A DNA stretch of 64,000 nt. Source: Salinigranum halophilum. Its GTDB lineage: Archaea; Halobacteriota; Halobacteria; Halobacteriales; Haloferacaceae. Of the stretch, positions 24,987 through 33,512 are shown one piece after another. The notes beneath the pieces are model-generated. The model saw only the letters and a program-made list of their open reading frames with translations, was not told the origin of the DNA and searched no databases. Numbering within the stretch: the stretch's first letter is position 1; each line of letters begins with the position of its first letter. The translations under genes and the position numbers were made by a program. The stretch covers positions 248,001 to 312,000 of the forward strand of contig NZ_SSNL01000003.1 of the NCBI RefSeq assembly GCF_007004735.1, in the 5' to 3' direction.

Positions 24987-25019
24987 ACGATTATACCGCT
25001 GGCGTGCGCGTACTCGGCC

Positions 25020-25463
25020 ATGAGCGACACCGAAGCCGACTTCGAGGTCGACCGGAAGGCGTGGGACATGGCCGACGCGGCGGACGAACAGGTCGAGACC
25101 GTGACCGTCGCGGAGTTGCAGGCGGAACTGGACGCGCAGGCGGGCGACGAGACGGACGTCGTCGTCCTCGACGTCCGCGACATCCGCGAGGCGTGGATCG
25201 AAGGCGGCGTCCCGGGGGCGAAACACGCCCCGCGCGGGATGATCGAGTGGTGGGCCGACCCCTCCACGAAGTACTACAAGCCCTTCTTCCACCCCTCGAA
25301 GCGGTACGTCGTCTACTGTAACGAGGCCGGCCGGTCGGCGCTGGTCGCGAAGACCCTCGGCGAGATGGGCTACGACGACGTCGCCCACCTCGAAGGCGGG
25401 TTCACGGCGTGGAAAGAACAGGGCGGCGCGGTCGAAGAGGTCCCCCAGCGCGACTACAAGTAG
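25020..25463 (+). CDS. Rhodanese-like sulfurtransferase
   Basis: A protein of 147 residues with a single rhodanese domain: VVVLDVRDIREAW (about 47-59), then the active-site loop YCNEAGRSALVAKTLGEMGYDDV with catalytic Cys100, and a C-terminal HLEGGFTAWKEQGG. It probably moves a sulfane sulfur from a donor to an acceptor through a persulfide. An AT-rich GATTATACC about 27 bases before the ATG suggests leaderless expression. A C-terminal hairpin after the stop (25469-25496) may mark the transcript end. Confidence 0.9.
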   Translation: MSDTEADFEVDRKAWDMADAADEQVETVTVAELQAELDAQAGDETDVVVLDVRDIREAWIEGGVPGAKHAPRGMIEWWADPSTKYYKPFFHPSKRYVVYCNEAGRSALVAKTLGEMGYDDVAHLEGGFTAWKEQGGAVEEVPQRDYK

Positions 25464-25468
25464 GCGAG

Positions 25469-25496
25469 CCGCTCGAACTGTTCGGTTCGCGAGCGG
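25469..25496. terminator. Hairpin after the rhodanese gene
   Basis: CCGCTCGAAC (25469-25478) pairs with GTTCGCGAGCGG (25485-25496) apart from a two-base bulge, beginning six bases after the stop. It could protect or end the transcript; no T-run follows, so this is tentative. Confidence 0.35.
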
Positions 25497-25660
25497 TGTC
25501 GGGAATCACGCTGAAGACAGGGAGCGTATCAGTCGCACGACTTCGCCGACCCGGTACCAGGGGCAGCTAGGGCACGGACCGATAGATGCTGAGGGAAGGA
25601 CTCGTCACTCCTCGTCGTGGGGGCCACGCGTATACTTTTTACAAGCGGTATAGGAGAATG

Positions 25661-25681
25661 CCCCGGGGCTTGACCCTGGGG
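25661..25681 (+). repeat. Left-end hairpin of the TnpB element
   Basis: CCCCGG (25661-25666) pairs with CTGGGG (25676-25681), including one G-T pair, around the loop GGCTTGACC. The loop differs from that of the right-end hairpin at one base only, while the stem differs and still pairs. Confidence 0.75.
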
Positions 25682-25743
25682 TTGAATCCGATAGGCCGGG
25701 ATACAAACCATTAATTGAACAACTCTCTAATCAATAGATAGCG

Positions 25744-26970
25744 ATGGAATACAGTCACCGCTACCACGCTTACCCGACACAAGAGGTAGCGGCTGAACTG
25801 GAATACCATATTGACGTTCATCGCCAAGCGTACAACCACACTCGATACGAATACGAGAACGTTGACGCCGACGACATCGGCTCCGCGTACAAACACCACT
25901 ATCGACTCCCCGGCTGGAAAGAAGAGTTTCCCGTTTTCTCCGATGTTAACTCGAAGACTTTGCAACGAACCGTCACACGGTTCTATCAGAACCTTTCAAA
26001 CCTCTCCGACAAAAAGCAGAACGGGCACAAGGTTGGGAAACTCAAGTGGAAGTCTCCGACCGAGTACCAGAGTATGACGTATTCGCAGTCCGGTTTCGAA
26101 CTCAAAAACACGAGTGGCCGACATGCGACGTTAGAACTCTCCAAAGTCGGAGACATTCGGATTCGCTACCACCGCGAAATTCCCGAACGAGCAGACATCA
26201 AGGAAGTCACCATCAAGAAGGAGACCACTGGCGAATGGTTCGTCTCCTTCGGACTCGAAACCGACGACGCTGACTTACCCGAGAAACCCGATGTGGGGTC
26301 GCTCGATACGAGCAACAGCGTGGGTATCGACCTCGGCATCCTCAACTACATCCACACGAGCGATGGGAAGACGGTAGACTGGCTTGACCTCGAAGACGAG
26401 TACGAGAGACTCCGACGAGAACAACGTAAGTTGTCTCGTAAAGAGAAAGGGTCGAGAAACTACGAGAAACAACGCCAGAAGGTCGCCAAGGTCAAACGCC
26501 ACATTCATGGGAAGGTGCTGGACTATCAGCACAAAATCACGACGTGGCTAGTCAAAGAGTACGACGCTGTGTTCGTGGAAGACCTGAACGTTCAGAGTAT
26601 GCTTCAGGGCGACGGGAACGCTCGCAACAAACAGGATGCGGCGTGGCGGCAATTCATCACCTTGCTCGAATATAAGGGCGACCTGTACGGCACGCACGTC
26701 GTGCAGGTTGACGCGCAAGGAACGACCAAAGATTGTTCATCGTGTGGCGTGGAGACGGTGAAACCTCTCTGGGTGCGTGAGCATTCGTGCCCGTCGTGTG
26801 GGTTTGAGTGCGACCGTGACGCGAATGCGTCGTTGAACGTCTTGCAGAGAGGCTTTTCTGAACTAGGGCTGGGATGGCCCGAAGATACGCCCGTGGAGAC
26901 TGCGCTCCCTACGGACACGGATTCCGTGTCTGCAAAGCGCGTCGTAGAAACGGGAAGCCTCGGAGCTTGA
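25744..26970 (+). CDS. tnpB: RNA-guided endonuclease TnpB (IS200/IS605 family)
   Basis: An apparently intact protein of 408 residues. It has an N-terminal helix-turn-helix region, RuvC residues D196 (VGIDLGI), E279 (VFVEDLN) and D359 (CDRDANASLNV), and the zinc finger C331-x2-C334…C349-x2-C352. TnpB proteins are omega-RNA-guided DNA nucleases that help the element persist. The tail after the RuvC region ends near the right-end hairpin, whose transcript could form the 3' end of the guide scaffold. Base composition is AT-richer than the neighbouring genes, which indicates transfer. The ATG follows an AT-rich leader. Confidence 0.95.
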   Translation: MEYSHRYHAYPTQEVAAELEYHIDVHRQAYNHTRYEYENVDADDIGSAYKHHYRLPGWKEEFPVFSDVNSKTLQRTVTRFYQNLSNLSDKKQNGHKVGKLKWKSPTEYQSMTYSQSGFELKNTSGRHATLELSKVGDIRIRYHREIPERADIKEVTIKKETTGEWFVSFGLETDDADLPEKPDVGSLDTSNSVGIDLGILNYIHTSDGKTVDWLDLEDEYERLRREQRKLSRKEKGSRNYEKQRQKVAKVKRHIHGKVLDYQHKITTWLVKEYDAVFVEDLNVQSMLQGDGNARNKQDAAWRQFITLLEYKGDLYGTHVVQVDAQGTTKDCSSCGVETVKPLWVREHSCPSCGFECDRDANASLNVLQRGFSELGLGWPEDTPVETALPTDTDSVSAKRVVETGSLGA

Positions 26971-26979
26971 CCCCGAGGC
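26957..26979 (+). repeat. Right-end hairpin of the TnpB element / omega-RNA 3' scaffold
   Basis: GCCTCGG (26957-26963) pairs perfectly with CCGAGGC (26973-26979) around the loop AGCTTGACC and overlaps the last codons of tnpB. In related haloarchaeal elements, overlapping sense RNAs (sotRNA) cover this end, and the guide is read from the sequence just after the hairpin; here that would begin with GATTCACTG. Confidence 0.7.
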
Positions 26980-27062
26980 GATTCACTGTCCCTGTCGCGG
27001 TATCGTTTGCTTTCATCGTTGTACTCCTCGTTCGTAATCGTCCGAAGCAACTTATCAGCGGC

Positions 27063-27070
27063 TTTTTTTT
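27063..27070 (+). terminator. T8 run downstream of tnpB
   Basis: Eight consecutive T bases about 90 bases after the tnpB stop, in a GC-rich genome, make a plausible archaeal U-tract terminator for the tnpB/omega-RNA transcript. Confidence 0.45.
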
Positions 27071-27144
27071 ACCTTGTTCGAGGTCTTCTCCGGCATCAAA
27101 TTACAGTAGTCGTGAATGTATATATAAGTTTAGTCTCTCATAAA

Positions 27145-27204
27145 ATGAAATTTTTTGGTGCACACGCCTTCTGCACGCCGCAGGCCGGTACCCTCTGCTC
27201 GTGA
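27145..27204 (+). CDS. Possible 19-residue peptide behind a strong TATA box
   Basis: MKFFGAHAFCTPQAGTLCS is encoded from an ATG that lies 23 bases after the centre of TATATATAA (27119-27127), as a leaderless gene would. It has two cysteines and no recognisable domain. Nothing else supports it; the TATA box may serve an RNA or be a chance AT-rich relic of inserted DNA. Confidence 0.25.
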   Translation: MKFFGAHAFCTPQAGTLCS

Positions 27205-27287
27205 CACCTCCGGGGGAACGGTCCGACTGTACTCTCAGTGGGTGGTCGTCGTCGAAAAAAGCAGTCGTCGTGGGGTTCCGAGCCTGC

Positions 27288-29231
27288 TCAGTCGTCGGCG
27301 GGCGTGCCGGCACCGCTGCCGGTGGAGACGCCCGTGCCGGGGCCGACGTCAATGCCGAGGTCGTCGAGCTTCTCGTCGGGCACGACGCCGTCGACCCAGC
27401 CGCGGTGGGCGTAGTACTCGTCTTTCATCTGGTCGAGCTCACACAGTTCGCCCTCGGAGGCACCCTGGCCGGGGACGGCCTCGTCGCCCTCGACGAACCG
27501 TCCGGGGAGGGAGTCGTCGACGCCCTCGAAGCCGGCGAGGTTGTTGTAGTAGCGCTCGAGGTTGTAGATGCGCTCGCCCGCCTCCATGAGTTCGTCCTCC
27601 GTGACGCTGAGGCCGGTCATGCCGTTGTACTGGAGCACGTACTCCTCGACGCCCTCCGCGAACGCGTTGAACTTGCAGATGTCGAACGAGTCCGAGATGG
27701 CGTGGAGGTCCTGGAAGGTGGCGGTGAGTTCGCCCTTGCCCTCCCACGCGTAGGGGTCGACCTTCTCCGGGATGCCGAGAATCTCGGCCGCCGGGGTGTA
27801 GCCACGCAGGTGGCACGCCCCTCTGTTCGAGGTGGCGTAGGCGATGCCCATGCCCTTCATACAGCGCGGGTCGTACGCCGGAATGGTCTGGCCCTTGACG
27901 TCGAGGCGGTTCGACTGGGCGTCCATCTCCTCGGCGACGAGCTTCGCGCCGTCGGCCAGCAGGTCACCGAGTGCGCCTTCGCGCTCGGCGATGCGGTCGA
28001 TGAGGTCGACCATCTCCTCGGAGTCGCCCCAGTCGAGCGTCTCGCCGAGGTCGTCGAGTCGGCCCTCCTCGGACATCTCCATCGCCATCGCCATCATGTT
28101 GCCCACCTCGATGGTGTCGACGCCGACGTCGTTGCAGCGCTGGAGCATGAGCGCGATGCGGTCGCGGTCGGTGTGACCGGAGTTCGGGCCGAGCGCGAAC
28201 GCGGACTCGTACTCGTACGACTCCGTCCGGACGTTCATCTCCTCGCCCTTGTGCATCACGTTCACCTCGACCTCCTTCTTGCAGGCGACCGGGCAGGAGT
28301 GACACGTCGGCTCGTCGACGAGGATGTTCTCGCGGACGTTCTCCCCGGAGATGCGCTCGGCGTCGATGTCGACGCCCGCGCCCTCGTCGGAGTCCTTGTA
28401 CGAGTGCGTCGAGGTGTACTTCCCGTTGCGCGTCGGGAGGCCGTCCATCTCCTCGGTGATGTTCATGAGGACGTTCGTCCCGTACAGCGAGAGGCCGCCC
28501 TCGTTCGGGGCGGTGACGTCGGACTCGCGGATGACCTCCATGGCCTGCTGATACCCCTTCTTGAACGTCTCGGGATCGGCCGGCTTCGGCATCTTCGTCC
28601 CGGACTTGACGACGATGGCCTTCAGGTTCTTCGAGCCCATCACACAGCCGGTGCCGCCGCGCCCGGAGGCGCGGTCGTCCTCGTTGACGATGCAGGCGTA
28701 ACGGACGAGGTTCTCGCCGGCCTGGCCGATGGCCATGATGGAGAGGTTCTTGCCGTAGGAGCCGTCGACCTCCTCCTCAACGATGTCCTTCGTCTCGTGG
28801 ACGCCCTTACCCCAGAGGTGGCTGGCGTCACGCAGTTCGACCTCGCCGTCCTCGACGACGGCGTAGACCGGCTCTTCGGCCTTGCCCTCGAAGAGGAGTC
28901 CGTCGAAGCCCGACCACTTGAGTCGGGCGCCCGACCAGCCGCCGTGGTGGGAGTCCGTGACGGTTCCCGTCAGCGGCGATTTGGTACAGACGGCGATGCG
29001 GCCGCTCATGGTCACCTGCGTCCCCGTGAGCGGGCCGTTCATGAACGCGAGGAGGTTCTCCTCGCTCAGCGGGGCCACGTCGGGGCCCTGGTCGAAGACG
29101 TACTTCACACCCAGACCGCGGGCGCCGATGTACTTCTTCGCGTCCTCGTCGTCGATGCTCTCGTATGCGACCTCACCCGACGAGAGGTCCACGCGCGCGA
29201 TGTGGTCCTGGAATCCGCCTAAATCTGTCAT
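27288..29231 (-). CDS. aor: Aldehyde ferredoxin oxidoreductase (tungsten enzyme)
   Basis: A protein of 647 residues with the full AOR layout. The N-terminal domain binds the bis-pterin cofactor (RGLGVKYVFDQG…SPLTGTVTDSHHGGWSGARLKWSGFDGL). The [4Fe-4S] site is C310-x2-C313-x3-C317 (CHSCPVAC), with a fourth Cys near 517 in SDSFDICKF. It should oxidise aldehydes to acids and reduce ferredoxin in the cytoplasm, with tungsten or molybdenum on pyranopterin. It stands alone on its strand beside the TnpB insertion. MoaD-like supply of pterin sulfur is not linked to it here. Confidence 0.93.
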   Translation of the reverse strand: MTDLGGFQDHIARVDLSSGEVAYESIDDEDAKKYIGARGLGVKYVFDQGPDVAPLSEENLLAFMNGPLTGTQVTMSGRIAVCTKSPLTGTVTDSHHGGWSGARLKWSGFDGLLFEGKAEEPVYAVVEDGEVELRDASHLWGKGVHETKDIVEEEVDGSYGKNLSIMAIGQAGENLVRYACIVNEDDRASGRGGTGCVMGSKNLKAIVVKSGTKMPKPADPETFKKGYQQAMEVIRESDVTAPNEGGLSLYGTNVLMNITEEMDGLPTRNGKYTSTHSYKDSDEGAGVDIDAERISGENVRENILVDEPTCHSCPVACKKEVEVNVMHKGEEMNVRTESYEYESAFALGPNSGHTDRDRIALMLQRCNDVGVDTIEVGNMMAMAMEMSEEGRLDDLGETLDWGDSEEMVDLIDRIAEREGALGDLLADGAKLVAEEMDAQSNRLDVKGQTIPAYDPRCMKGMGIAYATSNRGACHLRGYTPAAEILGIPEKVDPYAWEGKGELTATFQDLHAISDSFDICKFNAFAEGVEEYVLQYNGMTGLSVTEDELMEAGERIYNLERYYNNLAGFEGVDDSLPGRFVEGDEAVPGQGASEGELCELDQMKDEYYAHRGWVDGVVPDEKLDDLGIDVGPGTGVSTGSGAGTPADD

Positions 29232-29496
29232 AGTTAATGCTCGAGATTATATTGGGTCGCTGTCCGATTAGATGTTGCCACCGTAACGTAACCGCCTTCG
29301 GTTTCATCCCCGGTTCGGCCCTGCTTCGGAGCAGACGTACACGACGGCTTACACGTGTCGAGAAATTGACCTAGCGTCCCTGGAAATCACGCGGCCGGAA
29401 AAGCCACGCGAGGCCGGCCGACACCCTCGTTTCAGCTCGAGACCGCTAGGAAGAATCACTCCCGTCGCCGTTCGTCACGCGCCCACCAGTGTGGGC

Positions 29497-30759
29497 TCAC
29501 TCGTCGTCGGCGAGGAACGTCGACACGGCGTTGACGATGACCTCGCCGGCGACGAGCGCGTCCTCCCAGACGAGCGTCTCGTCGGGGAAGTGTGCCTGCT
29601 CGATGTCGCCGGGGCCGAAGACGACCGTCGGGATGCCCGCCGCGACGTAGTGGCGGTTGTCCGCGCCGTAGGTCTCACCGAGCGGTTCCGTCCGCGACAG
29701 CCCGTGCTCCCGCATCGCTGCCTGTACTGCCCCGACGACCGGTTCGTCGGGGTCGATTTCGGCCGGCTCGAACTGGATGGTGAAGCGGTCGAAGTCGGGT
29801 GGGTGCTCGGTGAGCCACTCGTCGTCGTCGACGACCTCCTGCAGGGCGGCCTCGTACTCCGCTTCGACGTCGTCGACGGACTCGCCGGGCGCGACGCCGA
29901 AGCGACACTCCGCAGTGAGCGAGGCGGCGACCGTCGACGCCCACGACCCCGCCTCGACGATACCGATGGTGAGCGGCCAGGGGTTGTCGAACTCGGTGTA
30001 GCGGGGATGGGTGACCCGCTCTCCGCGCTCGGCTTCGAGGTCGAGGAACCGGTGTCTGATGGTCTCGAACTTGTCGAGAACGTCGACGCCCTCCCAGCGT
30101 CGGGCGGCGTGTGCCGACCTGCCGACCAGTTCGAGCCGCTTCATCAGACAGCCCTCGGTGGCGACGACGGGAGTGAGGCTGGTCGGCTCCGCGACGATGG
30201 CGGCGTCGCGCTCGAAGGGGTACGGGTTGTTGAGCGCGGCCGCGGCGGCACCGATGCCACCCTCCTCCTCGCCGACGACACACTCGACGACGACTCTGCC
30301 GTCCAGGTCGTCCCCGAACCGTTCGTGGGCGCTCATCGCGGCGAACGCACAGACACCGACGGCGGTCTTCATGTCGACCGCGCCGCGGGCGGTGAGTTCC
30401 TCCGCTCCATCGCTCCACGTCGGGTCGAACGGCTCCGACGTCCAGACGCCCTCGTCCGCGGGGACGACGTCGACGTGGCCGTTCAACACCAGTGTCGGCC
30501 CCGCGTCGGGGTCGCCGAACTCGAGGACGCCGGCGACGCTCGGGCGGTCCTCGGTCACGAACTCGTCGCTGTCCGGGAACGACGGGTGCGCGGCGAGCGT
30601 GTCGGCGTCGGCCTCCCAGGTGTACGTCTCGAAACCGAGGTCGTCGAGTCGGGATTCGAGCCACTCCTGGGCGGGCTTCTCGTTCCCGTCTGTGGTGTCG
30701 AAGCGGAGGAACTCCTCGGTGAAGCGGCGGAGGTCGTCGTCGAACGCGCGGAACTGCAT
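29497..30759 (-). CDS. M20 family metallopeptidase (ArgE/DapE/ACY1 type)
   Basis: A protein of 420 residues with the dinuclear zinc pattern of M20: H95 and D97 (LVLNGHVDVVP), D129 (ARGAVDMK), E164/E165 (VVGEEEGG), and a C-terminal His in the segment IEQAHFPDE. The dimerisation (lid) domain occupies about residues 205-315, including GRSAHAAR. It should hydrolyse an amide of an acylated amino acid or peptide, but the substrate is not determined by these motifs. The ATG at 30759 replaces a longer reading. It is divergent from the GlcD-type gene with 95 bases between starts. Confidence 0.88.
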   Translation of the reverse strand: MQFRAFDDDLRRFTEEFLRFDTTDGNEKPAQEWLESRLDDLGFETYTWEADADTLAAHPSFPDSDEFVTEDRPSVAGVLEFGDPDAGPTLVLNGHVDVVPADEGVWTSEPFDPTWSDGAEELTARGAVDMKTAVGVCAFAAMSAHERFGDDLDGRVVVECVVGEEEGGIGAAAAALNNPYPFERDAAIVAEPTSLTPVVATEGCLMKRLELVGRSAHAARRWEGVDVLDKFETIRHRFLDLEAERGERVTHPRYTEFDNPWPLTIGIVEAGSWASTVAASLTAECRFGVAPGESVDDVEAEYEAALQEVVDDDEWLTEHPPDFDRFTIQFEPAEIDPDEPVVGAVQAAMREHGLSRTEPLGETYGADNRHYVAAGIPTVVFGPGDIEQAHFPDETLVWEDALVAGEVIVNAVSTFLADDE

Positions 30760-30854
30760 TGGTCGTGGTCCGTCGATTGGGTACAAAGGGCTTGCGTCCT
30801 CCCTGCGGCGACCCCACACGCTTTTGCCACGCGTTGACAACCTCGGGTAGACAG

Positions 30855-32258
30855 ATGTCGACGCTCACCCCGGACCTCCTCTCCGAACTCCCCTTGCGAG
30901 ACGACCAGTACTCCACGACAGCGAGTGACCGCGACGACCACTCCCGCGACTGGGGCACCCATCCCGACGACGCGGTCGACCCGGACGTCGTCGTCTGGCC
31001 CGAGTGCACGGAAGACGTCTCGGCCGTCCTCGAACTGGCGAGCGACCACGACGTCCCGGTCACGCCCTTCGCCGCCGCGACGGGTATCGAGGGTAACGCC
31101 GTCCCCGTGTGCGGGGGTATCAGCCTCGACATGACGCGGATGGACTCGGTGCTCGACGTTCGCCCCGACGACCTCCAGGTCGACGTCGAACCCGGGGTCT
31201 TCGGCGCAGACATCAACGAGGCGCTCGAACGCCATGGCCTCTTCTTTCCCCCGTTGCCGACCTCGGGCGACATCGCCACCATCGGCGGGATGATCGCGAC
31301 GAACGCCGCCGGGAAGCAGACGGTCAAGTACGGGAAGGTGGGCGACTGGGTGCTCGAACTCGAAGCGGTACTCGCTGACGGCTCCGTCGTCGAGGTCGGA
31401 ACGAAGGCGGCGAAGACCTCCTCGGGCTACAACCTCCGCGACCTCCTCGTCGGGAGCGAGGGGACGCTCGCCGTCGTGACACGCGCGACGCTGAAACTCG
31501 CCGGACGACCCGCCCAGCGTCGAGCGGGACGGGTCGTCTTCGACTCGTTCGAGACCGCGGCGGCCGCGGCCTCGGACATCGTCCGCTCCGGGGTCGACGT
31601 CGCCGCGCTCGAACTCATCGACTCGCTGGCCGCCGAGATGGCCAACGCCTACATCGACGGCGACCTCCCCGAGAAGCCGATGGCCTTCCTCGAGTTCCAC
31701 GCGAACCACGGGGTCGACGAAGAGATCGACTTCTGCCGTGCGGTCCTCGAGTCGTACGCCCCCCTGTCGGTCGAGTTCGGCGACGAGTCGGCGCAGGCCG
31801 ACCTCTGGGAGGCGCGGCGGGAACTCGCCGACGCCACGCGGGCGTACTACCCGGACCTCGATTCCATCGTCGCCGGCGACGTGGCGGTCCCCATCTCGAA
31901 GTATCCCGACCTCATCGAGCGCATCCACGCCCTCGCGCGCGAGCGTGAACTCGCCGTCCCCTGTTTCGGCCACGCCGGCGACGGCAACATCCACTTCGAC
32001 GTCTTCGCCGACAAGGGAGACGAGGCGGAGTGGGCCCGCGCGCGAGACACCTACGAGACCATCGTCAGAGAGGCCCTCCGCCTGGGCGGTACCGCCACCG
32101 GTGAACACGGCATCGGGCGCGGGAAGCGGAAGTTCATGACCGACGAACACGGGGAGGCGGGCGTCCGAGCGATGCGTGCGGTCAAGCGCGCACTGGACCC
32201 CGACGGCGTGTTGAATCCCGGAAAGGTCCTTCCGGGTCCGGAGGCGGGCGGCGACTGA
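30855..32258 (+). CDS. FAD-binding oxidase, GlcD / D-lactate dehydrogenase type
   Basis: A protein of 467 residues. The PCMH FAD domain has VVVWPECTEDVSAVLELA…VTPFAAATG and GDIATIGGMIATNAAGKQTVKYGKVGDWV. The C-terminal cap domain ends with CFGHAGDGNIHFDVF, then GTATGEHGIGRGKRKFM, both hallmarks of GlcD/Dld proteins. It oxidises a 2-hydroxy acid such as glycolate or D-lactate, passing electrons to a membrane carrier. The ATG at 30855 starts the family-like sequence. No separate iron-sulfur subunit (GlcF) is next to it, so it may be the fused-free type or use one elsewhere. Confidence 0.92.
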   Translation: MSTLTPDLLSELPLRDDQYSTTASDRDDHSRDWGTHPDDAVDPDVVVWPECTEDVSAVLELASDHDVPVTPFAAATGIEGNAVPVCGGISLDMTRMDSVLDVRPDDLQVDVEPGVFGADINEALERHGLFFPPLPTSGDIATIGGMIATNAAGKQTVKYGKVGDWVLELEAVLADGSVVEVGTKAAKTSSGYNLRDLLVGSEGTLAVVTRATLKLAGRPAQRRAGRVVFDSFETAAAAASDIVRSGVDVAALELIDSLAAEMANAYIDGDLPEKPMAFLEFHANHGVDEEIDFCRAVLESYAPLSVEFGDESAQADLWEARRELADATRAYYPDLDSIVAGDVAVPISKYPDLIERIHALARERELAVPCFGHAGDGNIHFDVFADKGDEAEWARARDTYETIVREALRLGGTATGEHGIGRGKRKFMTDEHGEAGVRAMRAVKRALDPDGVLNPGKVLPGPEAGGD

Positions 32259-32360
32259 CTCCTGTCGTGCAAACATTTCTACATTGATGGACACTTCTGT
32301 ACGGCACATTCTGGACAATCGGACGGAATCGGCGTCCCCTGTGTCAGTGTAACAGGTACC

Positions 32361-32370
32361 ACTATATACC
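32361..32370 (+). promoter_or_regulatory. TATA element of the polyamine-type ABC operon
   Basis: ACTATATACC is centred about 26 bases before the ATG at 32391, giving a leaderless start to the four-gene transporter operon. Confidence 0.65.
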
Positions 32371-32390
32371 AAGAGTCTAAAGCCGCCGCT

Positions 32391-33509
32391 ATGTCCCGCA
32401 AGCAATCGTTCGGACGCAGAGAGGTACTGAAAACCACCGGTGCCGCGCTCGCCACGGGCGCTGTCGCCGGCTGTCTCGGTGGCGGCGGGGGCGGCAGCGG
32501 TGGCGACCGGGTGCCGATGGACATCACGGAGTGGCCGCCGGAGGAGTACTCGTCGAACCTGAACATGATGAACTGGTACGACTCCTGGGCGGAGTGGGCC
32601 ATGGAGGAGTTCGGCAACGAGTACGACGTCGAGGTGACGAACGAGGGGTTCTCCTCGCCCGACCAGTGGTACTCGCGGCTGCAGGCCGGCAACACCGAGA
32701 TCGACAACATCGCGGCGACGACCAACTGGGTCGAACGCTCCATCAACAACGACTTCCTCCACGAACTGCCGGTCGACATCATGCCCGCGTGGGAGAACGT
32801 CACCGACAACATCAAGGAGGCCTCCTCGTACCAGCAGGACGGCTCGACGTACGCCATCCCCGAAGCGCTCGTCCTCTACCCTCTGACGTACAACACGGAC
32901 CACTTCGACGCCGCGCCGGAGTCGTGGGGCGTCCTCTGGGACGAGTCGCTGGAGGGTGAGATCATGATGTGGGACAACTCGACCGTCTCGTGTCAGATCG
33001 CGGCGATGTACACCGGACAGGACCCCATCTCGCCCTCGGACTTCGACGAGATCGAAGAGGTGCTCAAACAGCAGAAGCCGCTTCTCAGGACCTACTGGGG
33101 CGACTACGAGCAGGGGATGCAGCTGTTCGTCAACGAAGACGTCGTCGCCGGGCCGCTCACGATGGGGCGGACCTACACGGCGCGGTTCAGCGAGGGTGCA
33201 CCCGTCAACTACACGGCTCCCGAGGAAGGGGCGATGTTCACCTCCGACCTGTTCGTCATCCCGAAGGGCGCGCCGAACCCCATCACGAGCCTGCTCTTCA
33301 CGAACTGGGCCTCGGAGAAACCCAACGCCGCACAGCTGTTCGAGACGATGGGCTACAAGCCCGGCGTCGACATCCAGAGCGAACTCTCCGAGCAGGACCG
33401 CGAGTTCACGACGTGGCCCTCGGACTGGAACCTCGTCTTCTCGGAGACGCTCTCGGACGACGTTCGCTCGCGCTACGACGAGATCTGGACGGCGGTCAAG
33501 GCAGCCTAG
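32391..33509 (+). CDS. ABC transporter substrate-binding lipoprotein, spermidine/putrescine-like
   Basis: A protein of 372 residues with a Tat-type signal (FGRREVLKTTGAALATG, twin Arg at 9-10) and the lipobox AVAGC with Cys28, so it is exported folded and lipid-anchored. A glycine-rich linker precedes the binding domain. The mature part (NMMNWYDSWAEWAMEEF…YLQ-like segments YQQDGSTYAIPEALVLYPLTYN, and NEDVVAGPLTMGRTY) resembles PotD-type periplasmic-binding proteins. It opens an operon with an ATPase and two permeases that follows within a few bases. The ligand is probably a polyamine or other small cation, not proven. Confidence 0.87.
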   Translation: MSRKQSFGRREVLKTTGAALATGAVAGCLGGGGGGSGGDRVPMDITEWPPEEYSSNLNMMNWYDSWAEWAMEEFGNEYDVEVTNEGFSSPDQWYSRLQAGNTEIDNIAATTNWVERSINNDFLHELPVDIMPAWENVTDNIKEASSYQQDGSTYAIPEALVLYPLTYNTDHFDAAPESWGVLWDESLEGEIMMWDNSTVSCQIAAMYTGQDPISPSDFDEIEEVLKQQKPLLRTYWGDYEQGMQLFVNEDVVAGPLTMGRTYTARFSEGAPVNYTAPEEGAMFTSDLFVIPKGAPNPITSLLFTNWASEKPNAAQLFETMGYKPGVDIQSELSEQDREFTTWPSDWNLVFSETLSDDVRSRYDEIWTAVKAA

Positions 33510-33512
33510 GCC

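Larger units (their letters stand above)
25643..26985 (+). mobile_element. IS200/IS605-family element with tnpB only (IS1341-like)
   Basis: The element has no transposase TnpA gene. It is framed by hairpins at both ends that share the loop GCTTGACC, as expected for TnpA-recognised subterminal palindromes. A TTAC (25639-25642) lies 18 bases before the left hairpin, comparable to the left cleavage site of IS608-type elements, so I place the left end at about 25643. The right end is within a few bases of the right hairpin at 26979. The GC content of about 50% is well below that of the neighbours. It could move only with TnpA supplied in trans. Confidence 0.75.
26986..27287. other. AT-rich gap between the TnpB element and the AOR gene
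   Basis: About 300 bases holding a T8 run (27063-27070) that could end the tnpB transcript and a clear TATATATAA (27119-27127). The sequence is unlike both neighbours in composition. The only possible gene is a 19-codon ORF at 27145. Confidence 0.65.

Noticed and set aside
27201-29222. A 673-residue plus-strand frame across the aldehyde ferredoxin oxidoreductase gene
   Set aside because: The other strand encodes a complete AOR with iron-sulfur cysteines; the plus frame has no domain.
29245-29254. TATA element for the AOR gene (GATTATATTG on the plus strand)
   Set aside because: It is only about 19 bases before the ATG, too close for a leaderless promoter, so I did not list it as a site.
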